Below are positions 27,504-38,206 of a stretch of DNA of 64,000 bases, one piece after another. Where the stretch lies: positions 1-64,000 of the forward strand of contig NZ_JAANMS010000020.1 of the NCBI RefSeq assembly GCF_011250565.1, in the 5' to 3' direction. Source of the stretch: Nocardioides sp. IC4_145. GTDB taxonomy: Bacteria > Actinomycetota > Actinomycetes > Propionibacteriales > Nocardioidaceae. Made by a program: the position numbers and the translations under genes. Each line of letters begins with the position of its first letter. Position 1 is the stretch's first letter. The notes beneath the pieces were generated by a model. It did no database searches. It was not told where the DNA came from and worked only from the letters and a program-made list of their open reading frames with translations.

Positions 27504-28339
27504 CACGCGGGGCCTCCCCGGCTGCGCCAGCGGTCCAGGGGCCGCAGGAACGTGTAGGCGCCGTCGAGGATGTGGCGCAGGTCGGCCGGGTCTGACGGCA
27601 CGAACGCCCGGCGCAGCGAGAGCGGGTGCACGGCGTCGGTGTTGAGCCCGCGGTCGACGGTGATGCCGACGGTGTAGCCGGCAGCCACGGCCGCGGCCCG
27701 CACCCGCGGGTCCCAGCCGCCGGTCGGGTAGGCCACCGAGCGCACCGGACGACCGAGCAGGTCCTCGAGCGCGGCCCGGGAGTCGACGAGCTCGCGGCGC
27801 AGGTCCGCGTCGTCCAGCGCCGGCAGCCACGGGTGGCTGACGGTGTGGGAGCCGATGTCGAGACCCTCCTGAGCCGCGGCCACCAGCTCGTCGGCCGTGG
27901 CCGGACGCAGCCGCTCGCTGCGGCAGGCCGCGGACTCGTGGGCGTCCCACGCGAACCGCAGGCCGTCGAGGATGCCGCTCACCACGAACAACGTCGTCGG
28001 CAGGCCGCGGTCGCGCAGGATCGGCCAGGCGGTGTCGACGACGCTGGCGTATCCGTCGTCGAAGGTCAGCGCCACCGCCCGCTCGGGCAGCGTGCCGGCC
28101 CGGAGCCGGGCCGCCGCCTCCTCCAGCGGAAGCACCCGGGCGCCCCACCGCTGGAGCACGTCGAGGTGGCGCCGGAAGTCGTCCACGCCCGTCGAGAGGC
28201 CGTCGGACGTCCGCCCGTCGACGCGGTGCCACCCGACGAGCGTGAGCCCGCGGCTGCCGACCAGCGTGCCGGCGATCGTGCGGTGCGCGAGCGCGACGGG
28301 TCGCACCACGGTCGCGACGGCGCGGGTCCCGGGCCTCAT
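27500..28339 (-). CDS. polysaccharide deacetylase (NodB-like)
   Basis: A 279-residue CE4 (NodB homology) deacetylase. Motif 1 LTFDDGYASV (about 93-102) holds the metal and catalytic Asp; motif 2 SHTVSHP (about 157-163) holds the metal histidines; YPTGGWD follows. No clear signal peptide is seen, though residues 12-25 are mildly hydrophobic. Located between the flippase and polymerase genes, overlapping both, it likely modifies the exopolysaccharide. Confidence 0.85.
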   Translation of the reverse strand: MRPGTRAVATVVRPVALAHRTIAGTLVGSRGLTLVGWHRVDGRTSDGLSTGVDDFRRHLDVLQRWGARVLPLEEAAARLRAGTLPERAVALTFDDGYASVVDTAWPILRDRGLPTTLFVVSGILDGLRFAWDAHESAACRSERLRPATADELVAAAQEGLDIGSHTVSHPWLPALDDADLRRELVDSRAALEDLLGRPVRSVAYPTGGWDPRVRAAAVAAGYTVGITVDRGLNTDAVHPLSLRRAFVPSDPADLRHILDGAYTFLRPLDRWRSRGGPAW

Positions 28340-29883
28340 GCGGGCCTCCTCAGCAGCGCGGCGGCCTCCCGCAGGCGGTCGCGGTCGAGCAGCCACAACG
28401 GCACGACGTACGCCGCGAGCCCGGCCGCGCCCAGCAGCGCGAGCGTCGCCGCGCTCGGGCCGTCGTCCAGCAGGCCACCGGCCAGCGCGCGCACGGCGAG
28501 CACCGCCGCCACGAGCGCTAGGGCGCTGAGCAGGGCCGGCCGGAGGCCGAGCGCGAGCGCCCGCAGCGAGAAGCCGGAGACGGAGCTGCGGGCCAGGAGC
28601 AGCGCGAGCAGGGCGACGACCACCGCGACGGCGGCCTGGGCGGCGGCCACCACGGTCACGCCGCGGTCGACGACAGCCGCGAGCGTGCCGAGCAGCAGGA
28701 GCAGGTGGGCCAGGCGCAGCCCCAGGGCGAGGACCGGCCGGCCCGCGGCGTTGACCGCCGTGGCGACCAGCTGCCCGACGCTGAGGGCGGCGGCGTACGC
28801 CGCGAGCCAGGCGACCGCGGGCACCGCGGGCGACCACTTGTCCCCCAGGACCACGAGGTGGTCGGCGACGAGCGCGACGCCGAGGCACAGCGGCAGGACG
28901 AGGGTCAGCGTCACGGTGGTGACCACGAGGGTCGCGCGGCCCAGCTCGCGGCCGCGCTGGCGGCACAGGTACGGGAACGCGGCGCCGGTGATGACGACGA
29001 CGATCATCAGGTAGGGCATGAAGGCGAGCCGGAAGGCCAGGGAGTACTGCCCCAGCGCCACGGTGCCGAGCACCGCGGAGACCACCAGGTAGTCGACGTT
29101 GAGCTGCACCAGCTCGAGCAGGTGGGTGCCGGCGTAGGGACCGCCGTAGGAGAGCAGCCCGCGGGCGTCCTCGGCGTCCCACCCCGGGACCACCGGCGGG
29201 TGGACGCACCAGGAGAGCAGCAGCGTCAGCACCGCCTGGACGACCTGGCCGGCCACGAGCGCCATCACGCCGCTGCCCTGGACGACGAGCGCGATCGCGA
29301 CGACGGCCCCGACGACGGACGAGACCGTGTCGGGGATGATCCGCCGCAGGAACCGCAGCTCGCGGCGGAGCAGCTCGTTGGTCACGGCGGCGATCGCGGT
29401 GCACGGCAGCACCACGGTCAGCCCGCGGATCACCGCCGCTCCTCCGTCGGCGGCGCCCAGGACGGCGGCCAGCCACGGCGCGGCGACCCAGATCAGGCCC
29501 GCCAGCACGGCCGCGAGCCCGAGGCTGATCGTGACGGCGGTGCGGGCCGCGCGCTGCACGTCGCCGCGCCAGTAGACCAGCGCGCTGGCCGTGCCGAGGC
29601 TCGCCACCTGGACGGCCACGTTGGCGACGAGCGTGCCGAGCGCGACCAGACCGAGCGCGGAGGGCGCGAGCACCGCGGCGAGGGTGAGCAGGACGACGGT
29701 CTGGGCGGTCTTGACGACGACCCCGTTGGTGGCCAGCCACAGTGCCCCGCGGGCGGTGCGGCCGGCCTCGCCCTCCTCCGTCGGCCGCGTCGGCGGCCAT
29801 GGGCCGGCCACCCAGGAGCCGCGGGTGGTGGCGGGCGGGGGGACGACGCGGTCGCTGTCGTCATCGAGCACCGGCCGGGTCAC
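28336..29883 (-). CDS. polysaccharide flippase (Wzx/MATE-like)
   Basis: A 515-residue multi-pass membrane protein of the polysaccharide transporter (PST/MOP) superfamily, expected to flip lipid-linked repeat units. About twelve to fourteen hydrophobic segments begin near residue 45; the first 44 residues are polar and Pro-rich. The GTG at 29883 is only 21 bases from the divergent lipoprotein start, so the true start may be further in. It is the first gene of the minus-strand EPS operon. Confidence 0.83.
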   Translation of the reverse strand: MTRPVLDDDSDRVVPPPATTRGSWVAGPWPPTRPTEEGEAGRTARGALWLATNGVVVKTAQTVVLLTLAAVLAPSALGLVALGTLVANVAVQVASLGTASALVYWRGDVQRAARTAVTISLGLAAVLAGLIWVAAPWLAAVLGAADGGAAVIRGLTVVLPCTAIAAVTNELLRRELRFLRRIIPDTVSSVVGAVVAIALVVQGSGVMALVAGQVVQAVLTLLLSWCVHPPVVPGWDAEDARGLLSYGGPYAGTHLLELVQLNVDYLVVSAVLGTVALGQYSLAFRLAFMPYLMIVVVITGAAFPYLCRQRGRELGRATLVVTTVTLTLVLPLCLGVALVADHLVVLGDKWSPAVPAVAWLAAYAAALSVGQLVATAVNAAGRPVLALGLRLAHLLLLLGTLAAVVDRGVTVVAAAQAAVAVVVALLALLLARSSVSGFSLRALALGLRPALLSALALVAAVLAVRALAGGLLDDGPSAATLALLGAAGLAAYVVPLWLLDRDRLREAAALLRRPA

Positions 29884-29891
29884 GACGCGCC

Positions 29892-29897
29892 TACCAT
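29892..29897 (+). promoter_or_regulatory. -10 element of lipoprotein gene
   Basis: TACCAT fits TANNNT and ends seven bases before the ATG at 29905. It overlaps an earlier in-frame ATG at 29896, which argues for 29905 as the start and for a leaderless transcript. Confidence 0.45.
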
Positions 29898-29904
29898 GGC
29901 CGGC

Positions 29905-30669
29905 ATGGGGGACATCAGGCGTGCCATCGCGGTCGGGGTCCTGGCGCTCGCGCCGGCGCTCGCCGGCTGCTCGACCATCTCCGACCAGCTCGCCGGGAGC
30001 GAGGTCGACCCGGCGGTCACGACCTCGGCCGCGAGCGCGGACTCGCTGCTGGAGACGGTGACCTGGGGCGAGCTCGACGGACTGGTCTCGGTCGTCGTGC
30101 GCAACCCGACCGAGCGCGTGCTGCGGCGCGCGGAGGCCGTCATCACGCTGCGCGACTCACGCGGCACGGCGCTCGCGTCCACGCCGACGCCGACGCCGGC
30201 GACGGCGACGGCGACGGCGACGACGCGCTTGCGCGACGGCGGGTGCTGCACGGTTCGCTCCCTTCGTCCCGGTGGGACCTACGGGTTGTACGTCGGCACG
30301 GCCGGCCCCGGGTCCGAGGTGGCCGACGTCGAGGTGACCTACCGCGACGTCTCGTGGTCGTCCACGCCCCCGCCCCGGGTCGAGGCGCTGGCGGTGCGGA
30401 TCGAGGAGGGACCGCGCGGGTCGGTCGTCCTGGCGGACATCACCACCGAGGACGACCTGCCGAGCGCGGTCGTGCAGGCCGTGGTCACCGAGCCCGACGG
30501 CAGCCTGGCGGCCGTGGTCTCGGGCACCTGGACCTGCTTCGAGGCCGGGGACACCCGGCGGATCTTCATGCAGCTGTTCCGCCGGGTGCCCGTGGGCTCG
30601 ATGGTCGAGTCGGTCGCGGTGCACCCCGACGGCGGCGCCGCGGAGGGGTGCACGACCGAGCGCGGCTAG
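29905..30669 (+). CDS. hypothetical lipoprotein beside EPS locus
   Basis: A 254-residue lipoprotein with lipobox LAGC at about 19-22. The mature part is beta-rich without a recognised domain. A simple-sequence tract (30181-30225) encodes alternating Thr-Pro then Ala-Thr pairs about residue 93-107, inserted before a paired-Cys GGCCT. The stop TAG shares a CTAG with the stop of the convergent coiled-coil gene. It may be a surface accessory of the polysaccharide system, based only on position. Confidence 0.6.
   Translation: MGDIRRAIAVGVLALAPALAGCSTISDQLAGSEVDPAVTTSAASADSLLETVTWGELDGLVSVVVRNPTERVLRRAEAVITLRDSRGTALASTPTPTPATATATATTRLRDGGCCTVRSLRPGGTYGLYVGTAGPGSEVADVEVTYRDVSWSSTPPPRVEALAVRIEEGPRGSVVLADITTEDDLPSAVVQAVVTEPDGSLAAVVSGTWTCFEAGDTRRIFMQLFRRVPVGSMVESVAVHPDGGAAEGCTTERG
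30181..30225 (+). repeat. in-frame simple repeat in lipoprotein gene
   Basis: Triplet/hexamer tandem sequence built from GACGCC and then GACGGC units encodes a short Thr-Pro/Ala-Thr tract. Such tracts change length readily while keeping frame. Confidence 0.7.
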
Positions 30670-31745
30670 GAGGTCGCCCGGAAGAGCCAGCCCAGCGGAC
30701 GGGAGTCGCCGCCGGCGGTCGTCACGACCGGGGCGGGGACGGTGTCCTCCGGTCCCGTCTCCCAGTCGGTGACCGGGCGCGGCGGGTCCGTGCCGAGGAA
30801 GCTCGTGGCGTTGTCGTCCGCGACCGGCGCCGTGGCCGCCGAGGGCGCCGACGGCGTCGAGGGAGTCGGGTCCGCGGTCGAGACGCGGCCGATCATCGGC
30901 GCACCGCCCGCCGGCGGCGTCGGGCCGCCGCGGTCGCTGTCGTCGTCCTCCGCCGAGGGCGCGGCGTCGTCCACTACCACGTCGTCCACCACGTCGTCCG
31001 CCACGTCGTCCGCCACGTCGTCCGCCACGTCGTCGGCGGTGTCCTCAACGAGCGGCTCGGCGACGACCTCCGCGACCGGGTCGTCGACCGGCTCCGGCTC
31101 GGGCTGGGCGACCGGCTCCGGCTCGGCGGAGCGGACCGGGCCGCCGACCGTGGCGACCGGGAGCGCGCCCTCGGTGACCGTGCGGAGGTGGCCGATCGTC
31201 GCGACGACGTCGGCGACCGAGGCGTGCGCCCGCTCGAAGGTGGTCCCGAGCCCGAGCACACCCGACTCCAGGTCGCGCAGCAGCCCGTCGGAGCGGTGCC
31301 GGGCGTGACCGAGCGTCGCGAGCTGCTCCTCGCGGAGTTCCTCGCGCACCTGGGCGCGGATCTGGTCCAGCTCGCTCTCGGCCCGCACGCGCATGGCCTC
31401 GGCCTGCGTCTGTGCCTCGGCCCGCAGGCGGTCGGCCTCGGCCCGAGCACGGGCCAGGATGCCGTCGGAACGCTCCGTGGCCTCGCGGACCAGGCGCTCG
31501 TACTCGGCCAGCGACTCCGACTGGAGCCGGTCGGCCATGATCTGCGCGTCGACGAGCAACGCGTCCGCGTCGGCAGCGGCCGAGGCGCGGATCCGGCTGG
31601 CGTCGGCCAGCACGTTCTCCGCCTCGCGGCGTGCGGCGAAGGCCGCTCGAGCCGCCTCGACCTGCTCTCCGGTGGTGCTCGGCGACGGGCTCGGGCCTTC
31701 CGCCCGACCGTCGCCCATTGCTACGTCGTCCCCCTGCGAAGCCAT
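30666..31745 (-). CDS. coiled-coil protein (DivIVA-like features)
   Basis: A 359-residue cytoplasmic protein. Residues about 25-150 form a long Ala/Arg/Glu-rich coiled coil (REAENVLADASRIRASAAADA, RARAEADRLRAEAQTQAEA), followed by an acidic Pro/Val region with a DVAD tandem repeat (about 237-256) and a Pro/Thr-rich tail. The coil resembles the C-terminal parts of DivIVA/Wag31 and other actinobacterial polar scaffolds but lacks a recognisable DivIVA N-terminus. GGGGGA precedes the ATG. A scaffold role for envelope or EPS machinery is speculative. Confidence 0.6.
   Translation of the reverse strand: MASQGDDVAMGDGRAEGPSPSPSTTGEQVEAARAAFAARREAENVLADASRIRASAAADADALLVDAQIMADRLQSESLAEYERLVREATERSDGILARARAEADRLRAEAQTQAEAMRVRAESELDQIRAQVREELREEQLATLGHARHRSDGLLRDLESGVLGLGTTFERAHASVADVVATIGHLRTVTEGALPVATVGGPVRSAEPEPVAQPEPEPVDDPVAEVVAEPLVEDTADDVADDVADDVADDVVDDVVVDDAAPSAEDDDSDRGGPTPPAGGAPMIGRVSTADPTPSTPSAPSAATAPVADDNATSFLGTDPPRPVTDWETGPEDTVPAPVVTTAGGDSRPLGWLFRATS
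30979..31038. repeat. five 12-bp tandem repeats within coding sequence
   Basis: Units of ACGTCGTCCGCC with minor changes run five times in register at 12-base spacing, encoding repeated DDVA/DDVV on the minus strand. Three central units are identical, consistent with recent slippage. Confidence 0.85.
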
Positions 31746-31840
31746 GTACGTCCCCCAGTACGTGCTCGGTATACAGATGTAGTCCCTCGTCTGCCCGGCT
31801 CGGCGCGAAGCCAAACCACCGCGTCCGCCGGGCCTGTCGT

Positions 31841-31846
31841 TACGGT
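31841..31846 (+). promoter_or_regulatory. -10 element of FemAB-like gene
   Basis: TACGGT fits TANNNT and ends seven bases before the GTG at 31854. Confidence 0.35.
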
Positions 31847-31853
31847 GGCGACC

Positions 31854-32900
31854 GTGGACGGATCCGCCTCGCCGACGGTGTGCGTCCGCGACGACTTCGA
31901 CGCCTCGAGCGCCGCCTGGGAGCAGATCTCGCACCGGCTGCCCCACCCGTCGCCGTTCCTGCGGCCGTGGTGGCTCCGGCACGTCGCGAGAGGCACACCC
32001 GTGCACCTGGTCGTGCTGCTGGGCGACGAGCCCGTCGGCGGTGCCGCCCTGACCAGCCGGCGGGTGCTGGGCGTCGACCTGCTGCATCCGGCCGGCCACG
32101 GCGTGCCCTGCCCCGACCACGTCGACCTGGTCGCGGTGCCCGGCCACGAGGACGTCGTGGCGGCGGCCTTCGCCGACTGGTTCGGTCGCCCGGGCGCGCG
32201 GGTCCTCGACCTGGCGGGCACGCCGGAGCGGTCGCTGGCGGCTCGGTCGCTCGCGGTCCCCGCGGCACCGATGGACGTGGCGCCGTACGAGCCGCTCGCC
32301 GGGGCGTTCCTCGAGACCCGCTCGGCGTCGTTCCGCCGCAACGTGCGCCGCACCGAGAAGCGGCTCGCGGGTCTCGGCGTGCGCCAGTGGAGCGCCACGG
32401 CCGCCACGGCGGACGCGGCGCTCGACGCGTTCGCGGCGCTGCACCGCGACCGGCCCGACCGGGCCGCGCTCCTGGCCGAGGTGCCGCGCCTGCGGCCAGC
32501 CGTGGTCGAGGCGGTCGCGGTCGGCGAGGCCCGGGTCGACGTGCTCGAGGTTGGCGGGCGCCCCGCCGCGGTCACGGTGGCGTTCCTGGTCGCCGGCCGG
32601 CTCGCGCTCTACCAGCTCGCCCGGTCCACCGACCGCGAGCACGACGGGGCCGGCACCGCGCTGCTGGTGCGCGTCGTCGAGCAGGCGGCGGTCGAGGGGT
32701 GCACCGAGGTGGACATGCTGCGCGGCGAGGAGTCCTACAAGGGTGGGTTCGCCTCGCAGCAGCGGGTGCTCACGCGCGTCCGGGCGGCGCACGGCGTCCG
32801 CGGCCGGCTGCTGCTGGCAGCGTGGGACGCCGTGCGGCGAGCGAACGCGGTGCGGGTCCGGGTGCGGGCCCGGCTCAGCTCGGCCCGCGCGGGCGCTTGA
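31854..32900 (+). CDS. GNAT/FemAB-like acyltransferase (CelD/BcsL type)
   Basis: A 348-residue protein of the BioF2-like/FemAB-type GNAT superfamily often found in exopolysaccharide loci, where it may acylate sugars. It has SFRRNVRRTEKRLAGLG about 160-176, typical of the family, and AVTVAFLVAGRLALYQLARS with GTALLVRVVEQA near 240-275 for the acyl-CoA fold. The C-terminus is Arg-rich. Its last 26 bases overlap the convergent cupin gene. The GTG at 31854 fits a leaderless promoter. Confidence 0.75.
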   Translation: MDGSASPTVCVRDDFDASSAAWEQISHRLPHPSPFLRPWWLRHVARGTPVHLVVLLGDEPVGGAALTSRRVLGVDLLHPAGHGVPCPDHVDLVAVPGHEDVVAAAFADWFGRPGARVLDLAGTPERSLAARSLAVPAAPMDVAPYEPLAGAFLETRSASFRRNVRRTEKRLAGLGVRQWSATAATADAALDAFAALHRDRPDRAALLAEVPRLRPAVVEAVAVGEARVDVLEVGGRPAAVTVAFLVAGRLALYQLARSTDREHDGAGTALLVRVVEQAAVEGCTEVDMLRGEESYKGGFASQQRVLTRVRAAHGVRGRLLLAAWDAVRRANAVRVRVRARLSSARAGA

Positions 32901-33720
32901 CCGCGGCCCACGCCTTCATCGCGCCGACCTTGACCCGGTCGCGGGCCGGCGACTCGCCGTGCGGGCGGGGCGTCAGGCCCGTCCTCGCGACCTTCGTGTT
33001 GAAGGCCTGCACCAGCGACTCGGTCTCGTTGTCGCGGTTGAAGAACGTGACGGTCATCGACAGCGACGTCTCGTCGCCGTTGACGATCCAGTGCGGGGTG
33101 TACGGCGGGATGTAGCAGCCGGTGCCCGGGCTGATGACGTGCTCCGCGACGGTCTCGGGCTGCTCGTGGAAGCGGCCGAAGGAGCCGTTCCAGTAGCGCT
33201 CGACCTCGCGCGCCTTCTGCTCCTCGTCGGCGAACCGGCCGAACCCGAGCGTGCGCGTGCCCTGCAGCTGCATGCAGAAGCTGTGCTCGATGTCGAAGTG
33301 CGCGGCGGTCACCCCGCGGGGCGAGCTGGCGAAGAGGAAGCCCATCCGGCGCGTCAGGTCCGCAGGGTCCATGCCCGAGGCCTCCGCGAGGTCGTCGAGC
33401 ACCTCGTCGACCAGGGCGCGGTAGCGCGGCACCTGGTGGACGTGGAGCAGGGTGAACCACGAGCGGTTCACCGCCACGTCGCGGATGCGCTGCCCGATGT
33501 CGTCGATCGGTGCGGCGACGCCGGCGGCGTCACCGGCGGCGATGGGCTTCTCGGCCCGCTCGGCCGAGAGCGACGCGACCGGCAGCTCCTCGGCCAGCCG
33601 GGCGATCTCGTCCAGCGTGAGCAGCGGGTGCCCCGCCAGTCCGTGCCGGAAGCGGGTCGGCGTGCGCGTCTCGACGTCGCGCGCGAAGGACGGGTCGATC
33701 GACGGCCACAACGCGGTCAT
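32875..33720 (-). CDS. JmjC-like cupin protein
   Basis: A 281-residue protein with a double-stranded beta-helix of the JmjC/cupin-8 type. The putative Fe(II) ligands are the H-x-D in TAAHFDIEHSF (about 138-148) and the histidine of PPYTPHWIVNGD (about 205-216), consistent with a 2-oxoglutarate-dependent hydroxylase. There is no DNA-binding domain. GGGGGGAC precedes the ATG. The substrate is unknown; protein or small-molecule hydroxylation are both possible. Confidence 0.7.
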   Translation of the reverse strand: MTALWPSIDPSFARDVETRTPTRFRHGLAGHPLLTLDEIARLAEELPVASLSAERAEKPIAAGDAAGVAAPIDDIGQRIRDVAVNRSWFTLLHVHQVPRYRALVDEVLDDLAEASGMDPADLTRRMGFLFASSPRGVTAAHFDIEHSFCMQLQGTRTLGFGRFADEEQKAREVERYWNGSFGRFHEQPETVAEHVISPGTGCYIPPYTPHWIVNGDETSLSMTVTFFNRDNETESLVQAFNTKVARTGLTPRPHGESPARDRVKVGAMKAWAAVKRPRGPS

Positions 33721-33800
33721 GTTGTCCCCCCAGGACGTTGTCGGTTGTGCCGACACTCTCCCCAGGTACGCCGCCGCGCAACCCTCCCGGACGCGAACCG

Positions 33801-35675
<1,875 letters not shown>

Positions 35676-35761
35676 GGGCTCTTCTCGACGTACGTGGTGG
35701 TCGGGACGGACCCGGTCATCCTCCCATGCGGGAACCGGTGGCCCCGACTCGGCGAGTGCGG

Positions 35762-35767
35762 CAGGAT
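35762..35767 (+). promoter_or_regulatory. -10-like element of sterol desaturase gene
   Basis: CAGGAT ends seven bases before the GTG at 35774, the same arrangement as at 36723-36728. Confidence 0.3.
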
Positions 35768-35773
35768 CCCCGC

Positions 35774-36706
35774 GTGACCGACGTGTTCTCCTCGGCCTGG
35801 GGCGCGATCCCCGAGGCCCTCCGCGAGCCGGTCGTGCTCGCGATGCCGTTCTTCGTCCTCTTCGTGCTCGTCGAGGCGTTCGCGGCCTACCACCTCGAGG
35901 ACGAGCGGCCGGACGGCAGCCCGCGCTACGACCGCCGCGACGCGTTCACGAGCGTCTCGCTGGGCGCGGTGTCGGTGGGGACGATGGCGCTGTGGAAGGG
36001 CCTGGGGCTGGCGGCGTACGCCGTGCTCTACGCGTACGTCGCGCCGTGGCACCTGCCCCCGGACGCCTGGTGGACCGTCGCGCTCGCCCTGCTCGGCGTC
36101 GACTTCTTCTTCTACTGGGCCCACCGCGTGGCGCACCGGGTCCGCCTGGTCTGGGCGACCCACCAGGCCCACCACTCCAGCGAGCACTTCAACTTCTCCA
36201 CCGCCCTGCGCCAGAAGTGGAACAACTCCCACGAGCTGGTCGCCTGGGCTCCCCTGCCGCTGCTCGGCGTGCCGCCGGCGCTGGTCTTCCTCGGCTTCTC
36301 CGTCAGCCTCGTCTACCAGTTCTTCGTCCACACCGAACGGGTTGGGACGCTGTGGCGACCGATCGAGCTGGTCTTCAACACCCCGTCGCACCACCGCGTG
36401 CACCACGGCAGCGACCCAGAGTACCTCGACCGCAACTACGGCGGCATCCTCATCGTCTGGGACCGCCTGTTCGGCACGTTCCAGCCCGAGCTGCACCGCC
36501 CGACCTACGGGCTGACCAAGCCCGTCGGGACCTACAACCTGCTGCGCCTGCAGACCCACGAGTACGCCGCCATCGCGCGCGACGTGCGGCAGGCGCCGAC
36601 GCTGCGCGAGAAGCTCGGCTACGTCTTCGGCCCGCCGGGGTGGCGGCCCGCCGCGGCCTCCGGGGCGGCTGTCCCGGCACCGGCCGAGGTGCCCGTCGAG
36701 CGCTGA
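35774..36706 (+). CDS. sterol desaturase/fatty acid hydroxylase family protein
   Basis: A 310-residue membrane di-iron hydroxylase. The histidine boxes are HRVAH (about 117-121), HQAHH (about 130-134) and HHRVHH (about 212-217), with HAS-type membrane segments at about 18-40, 60-95 and 155-190. The substrate in bacteria is usually a lipid or carotenoid-like compound, not sterol. The GTG follows a leaderless-like CAGGAT element. No adjacent pathway genes clarify the substrate. Confidence 0.85.
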   Translation: MTDVFSSAWGAIPEALREPVVLAMPFFVLFVLVEAFAAYHLEDERPDGSPRYDRRDAFTSVSLGAVSVGTMALWKGLGLAAYAVLYAYVAPWHLPPDAWWTVALALLGVDFFFYWAHRVAHRVRLVWATHQAHHSSEHFNFSTALRQKWNNSHELVAWAPLPLLGVPPALVFLGFSVSLVYQFFVHTERVGTLWRPIELVFNTPSHHRVHHGSDPEYLDRNYGGILIVWDRLFGTFQPELHRPTYGLTKPVGTYNLLRLQTHEYAAIARDVRQAPTLREKLGYVFGPPGWRPAAASGAAVPAPAEVPVER

Positions 36707-36722
36707 GACCGGTCGCTGCCGC

Positions 36723-36728
36723 CAGGAT
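36723..36728 (+). promoter_or_regulatory. -10-like element of phosphotransferase gene
   Basis: CAGGAT ends seven bases before the GTG at 36735, so transcript and start codon would coincide. Confidence 0.3.
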
Positions 36729-36734
36729 GGGCGC

Positions 36735-37700
36735 GTGAACGCGCTCGCCATCCCCCACGGACGGACCGCTCGCCGGCTGGAGTGGCCCTTCCTGCCGCCG
36801 CACGTCCGCGACCTGGTCGCGGACCGGTGCGGGTCTCCCGTGGTCTCGGCGGAGTCGATGACCAGCGGCTTCACGCCGGGCTTCGCCTCGGTGCTCACCT
36901 GCGCGGACGGGTCGCGGCACTTCGTCAAGGCGGCCTCGGTCGTCGCGCAGCGCTCCTCCGCGGAGTCCTACCGGGAGGAGGCGCTGCGGCTCGGCGCCCT
37001 GCCCGCCGGGGTGCCGGCGCCGCGGCTGCGGTGGTCGCACGTCGACGACGACTGGGTGGTGCTCGGGATCGAGCACGTCGAGCACGTGACCCCGCCGCGT
37101 CCCTGGCGGGCCGACGACCTCGACCGCGTCGTCGGCGCGCTGGAGGCCGCCGCGACCGCGCCCACACCGGCGCACGACGAGCCGGCCCTCGTGCCGATCG
37201 CCGAGGAGGTGGCCGACTGGCCGTCGTACTGGGACCGCGTGCGGCTCCAGGACCTCGGCCGCGGCCTGTACCTCCCCGGGTTCGCCGAGCACCTCGACGA
37301 GGCCGCCGCGCTGGCCCGGACCGCACCGGAGATGGCCTCCGGCGACACGCTCGTCCACATGGACGTCCGCGACGACAACGTGCTGCTCGCAGCGGACGGC
37401 CGGGTGCTGCTGTGCGACTGGAGCTGGCCCGCGCGTGGGGCCGCCTGGTTCGACACGGTCGCGCTGATGATCGGGCCGTGGGGCGACGGGCTCGACGTCG
37501 ACCCGGTCCTCGCCCGCGCCCCGCTCACCCGCGACGTGCCGGCCGAGCACGTCGACGCGGTGATCGCGCTGCACGCGGGATACTTCCTGCTGGTGCAGGC
37601 CCAGCGGGTCCCGCCGACCTCGCCGTTCCTCCGGACCGCGCAGCGGCACAACGCGGAGGTGGCCTGGGGGTGGCTCGCGGAGCGTCGCGGCTGGCGTTGA
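36735..37700 (+). CDS. APH-like phosphotransferase
   Basis: A 321-residue protein-kinase-like fold enzyme of the APH/choline kinase superfamily. The catalytic loop is [11 protein letters not shown] (about 212-222) and the metal site is LLCDWSW (about 229-235). The N-lobe ATP lysine is probably the one in RHFVKAAS. The substrate is unknown and antibiotic resistance should not be inferred. It lies 28 bases after the sterol-desaturase-family gene. Confidence 0.75.
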   Translation: MNALAIPHGRTARRLEWPFLPPHVRDLVADRCGSPVVSAESMTSGFTPGFASVLTCADGSRHFVKAASVVAQRSSAESYREEALRLGALPAGVPAPRLRWSHVDDDWVVLGIEHVEHVTPPRPWRADDLDRVVGALEAAATAPTPAHDEPALVPIAEEVADWPSYWDRVRLQDLGRGLYLPGFAEHLDEAAALARTAPEMASGDTLVHMDVRDDNVLLAADGRVLLCDWSWPARGAAWFDTVALMIGPWGDGLDVDPVLARAPLTRDVPAEHVDAVIALHAGYFLLVQAQRVPPTSPFLRTAQRHNAEVAWGWLAERRGWR

Positions 37701-37738
37701 GGGCGCTCCCGACGACCGCGTCACGGCTCCTGAACGAT

Positions 37739-37768
37739 TTGGGTGGCCGGATCGCCCGCTGCTAACCT
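37739..37768 (+). promoter_or_regulatory. putative rpsT promoter
   Basis: TTGGGT (37739-37744) and TAACCT (37763-37768) are separated by 18 bases and point to a start about 100 bases upstream of the rpsT GTG. Confidence 0.45.
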
Positions 37769-37875
37769 CGTACGTCGCATGTCGCGCGTCCGCCCCGCGG
37801 GCCGAGGCGCGCACAGCACACGAAATCTTCAGCAGCACCAGCACAGCACCCCACACCTACGACGAAGGCGCAGTA

Positions 37876-38136
37876 GTGGCGAACATCAAGTCCCAGATCA
37901 AGCGGAACAAGCAGAACGAGAAGCGTCACGAGCGCAACAAGGCCGTCAAGACCGGCCTGAAGACCGCCGTGAACAAGTTCCGCAAGGCCGCCGAGGCGGG
38001 CGACAAGGAGGTCGCGGTCACCGCGGCCCGCGACGCCTCGCGCATGCTGGACAAGGCCGCCTCCAAGGGCGTCATCCACAAGAACCAGGCCGCGAACCGC
38101 AAGTCCGCGATCGCCAAGAAGGCCGCCTCTCTCTGA
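37876..38136 (+). CDS. rpsT: 30S ribosomal protein S20
   Basis: An 86-residue, very basic helical protein that binds 16S rRNA in the small subunit. The start ([21 protein letters not shown]) and C-terminus ([21 protein letters not shown]) are diagnostic. GTG start with GAAGG upstream. It is transcribed alone from the promoter at 37739 and ends at a strong intrinsic terminator. Confidence 0.97.
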   Translation: MANIKSQIKRNKQNEKRHERNKAVKTGLKTAVNKFRKAAEAGDKEVAVTAARDASRMLDKAASKGVIHKNQAANRKSAIAKKAASL

Positions 38137-38151
38137 GGCCCCTCGCGAGAA

Positions 38152-38182
38152 GGCGCCGACCCACCGGGTCGGCGCCCTTTTT
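38152..38182 (+). terminator. intrinsic terminator after rpsT
   Basis: A perfect 11-bp stem (GGCGCCGACCC / GGGTCGGCGCC) with an ACC loop is followed by CTTTTT. It begins 15 bases after the rpsT stop and separates it from the convergent holA gene. Confidence 0.95.
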
Positions 38183-38206
38183 GCATGTGCCCAGCCGCGA
38201 TCCGGG

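Noticed and set aside
29742..31853. Extension of the FemAB-like gene into a 1052-codon plus-strand frame
   Set aside because: The upstream part is a shadow of the lipoprotein and coiled-coil genes; homology and a leaderless promoter place the start at 31854.
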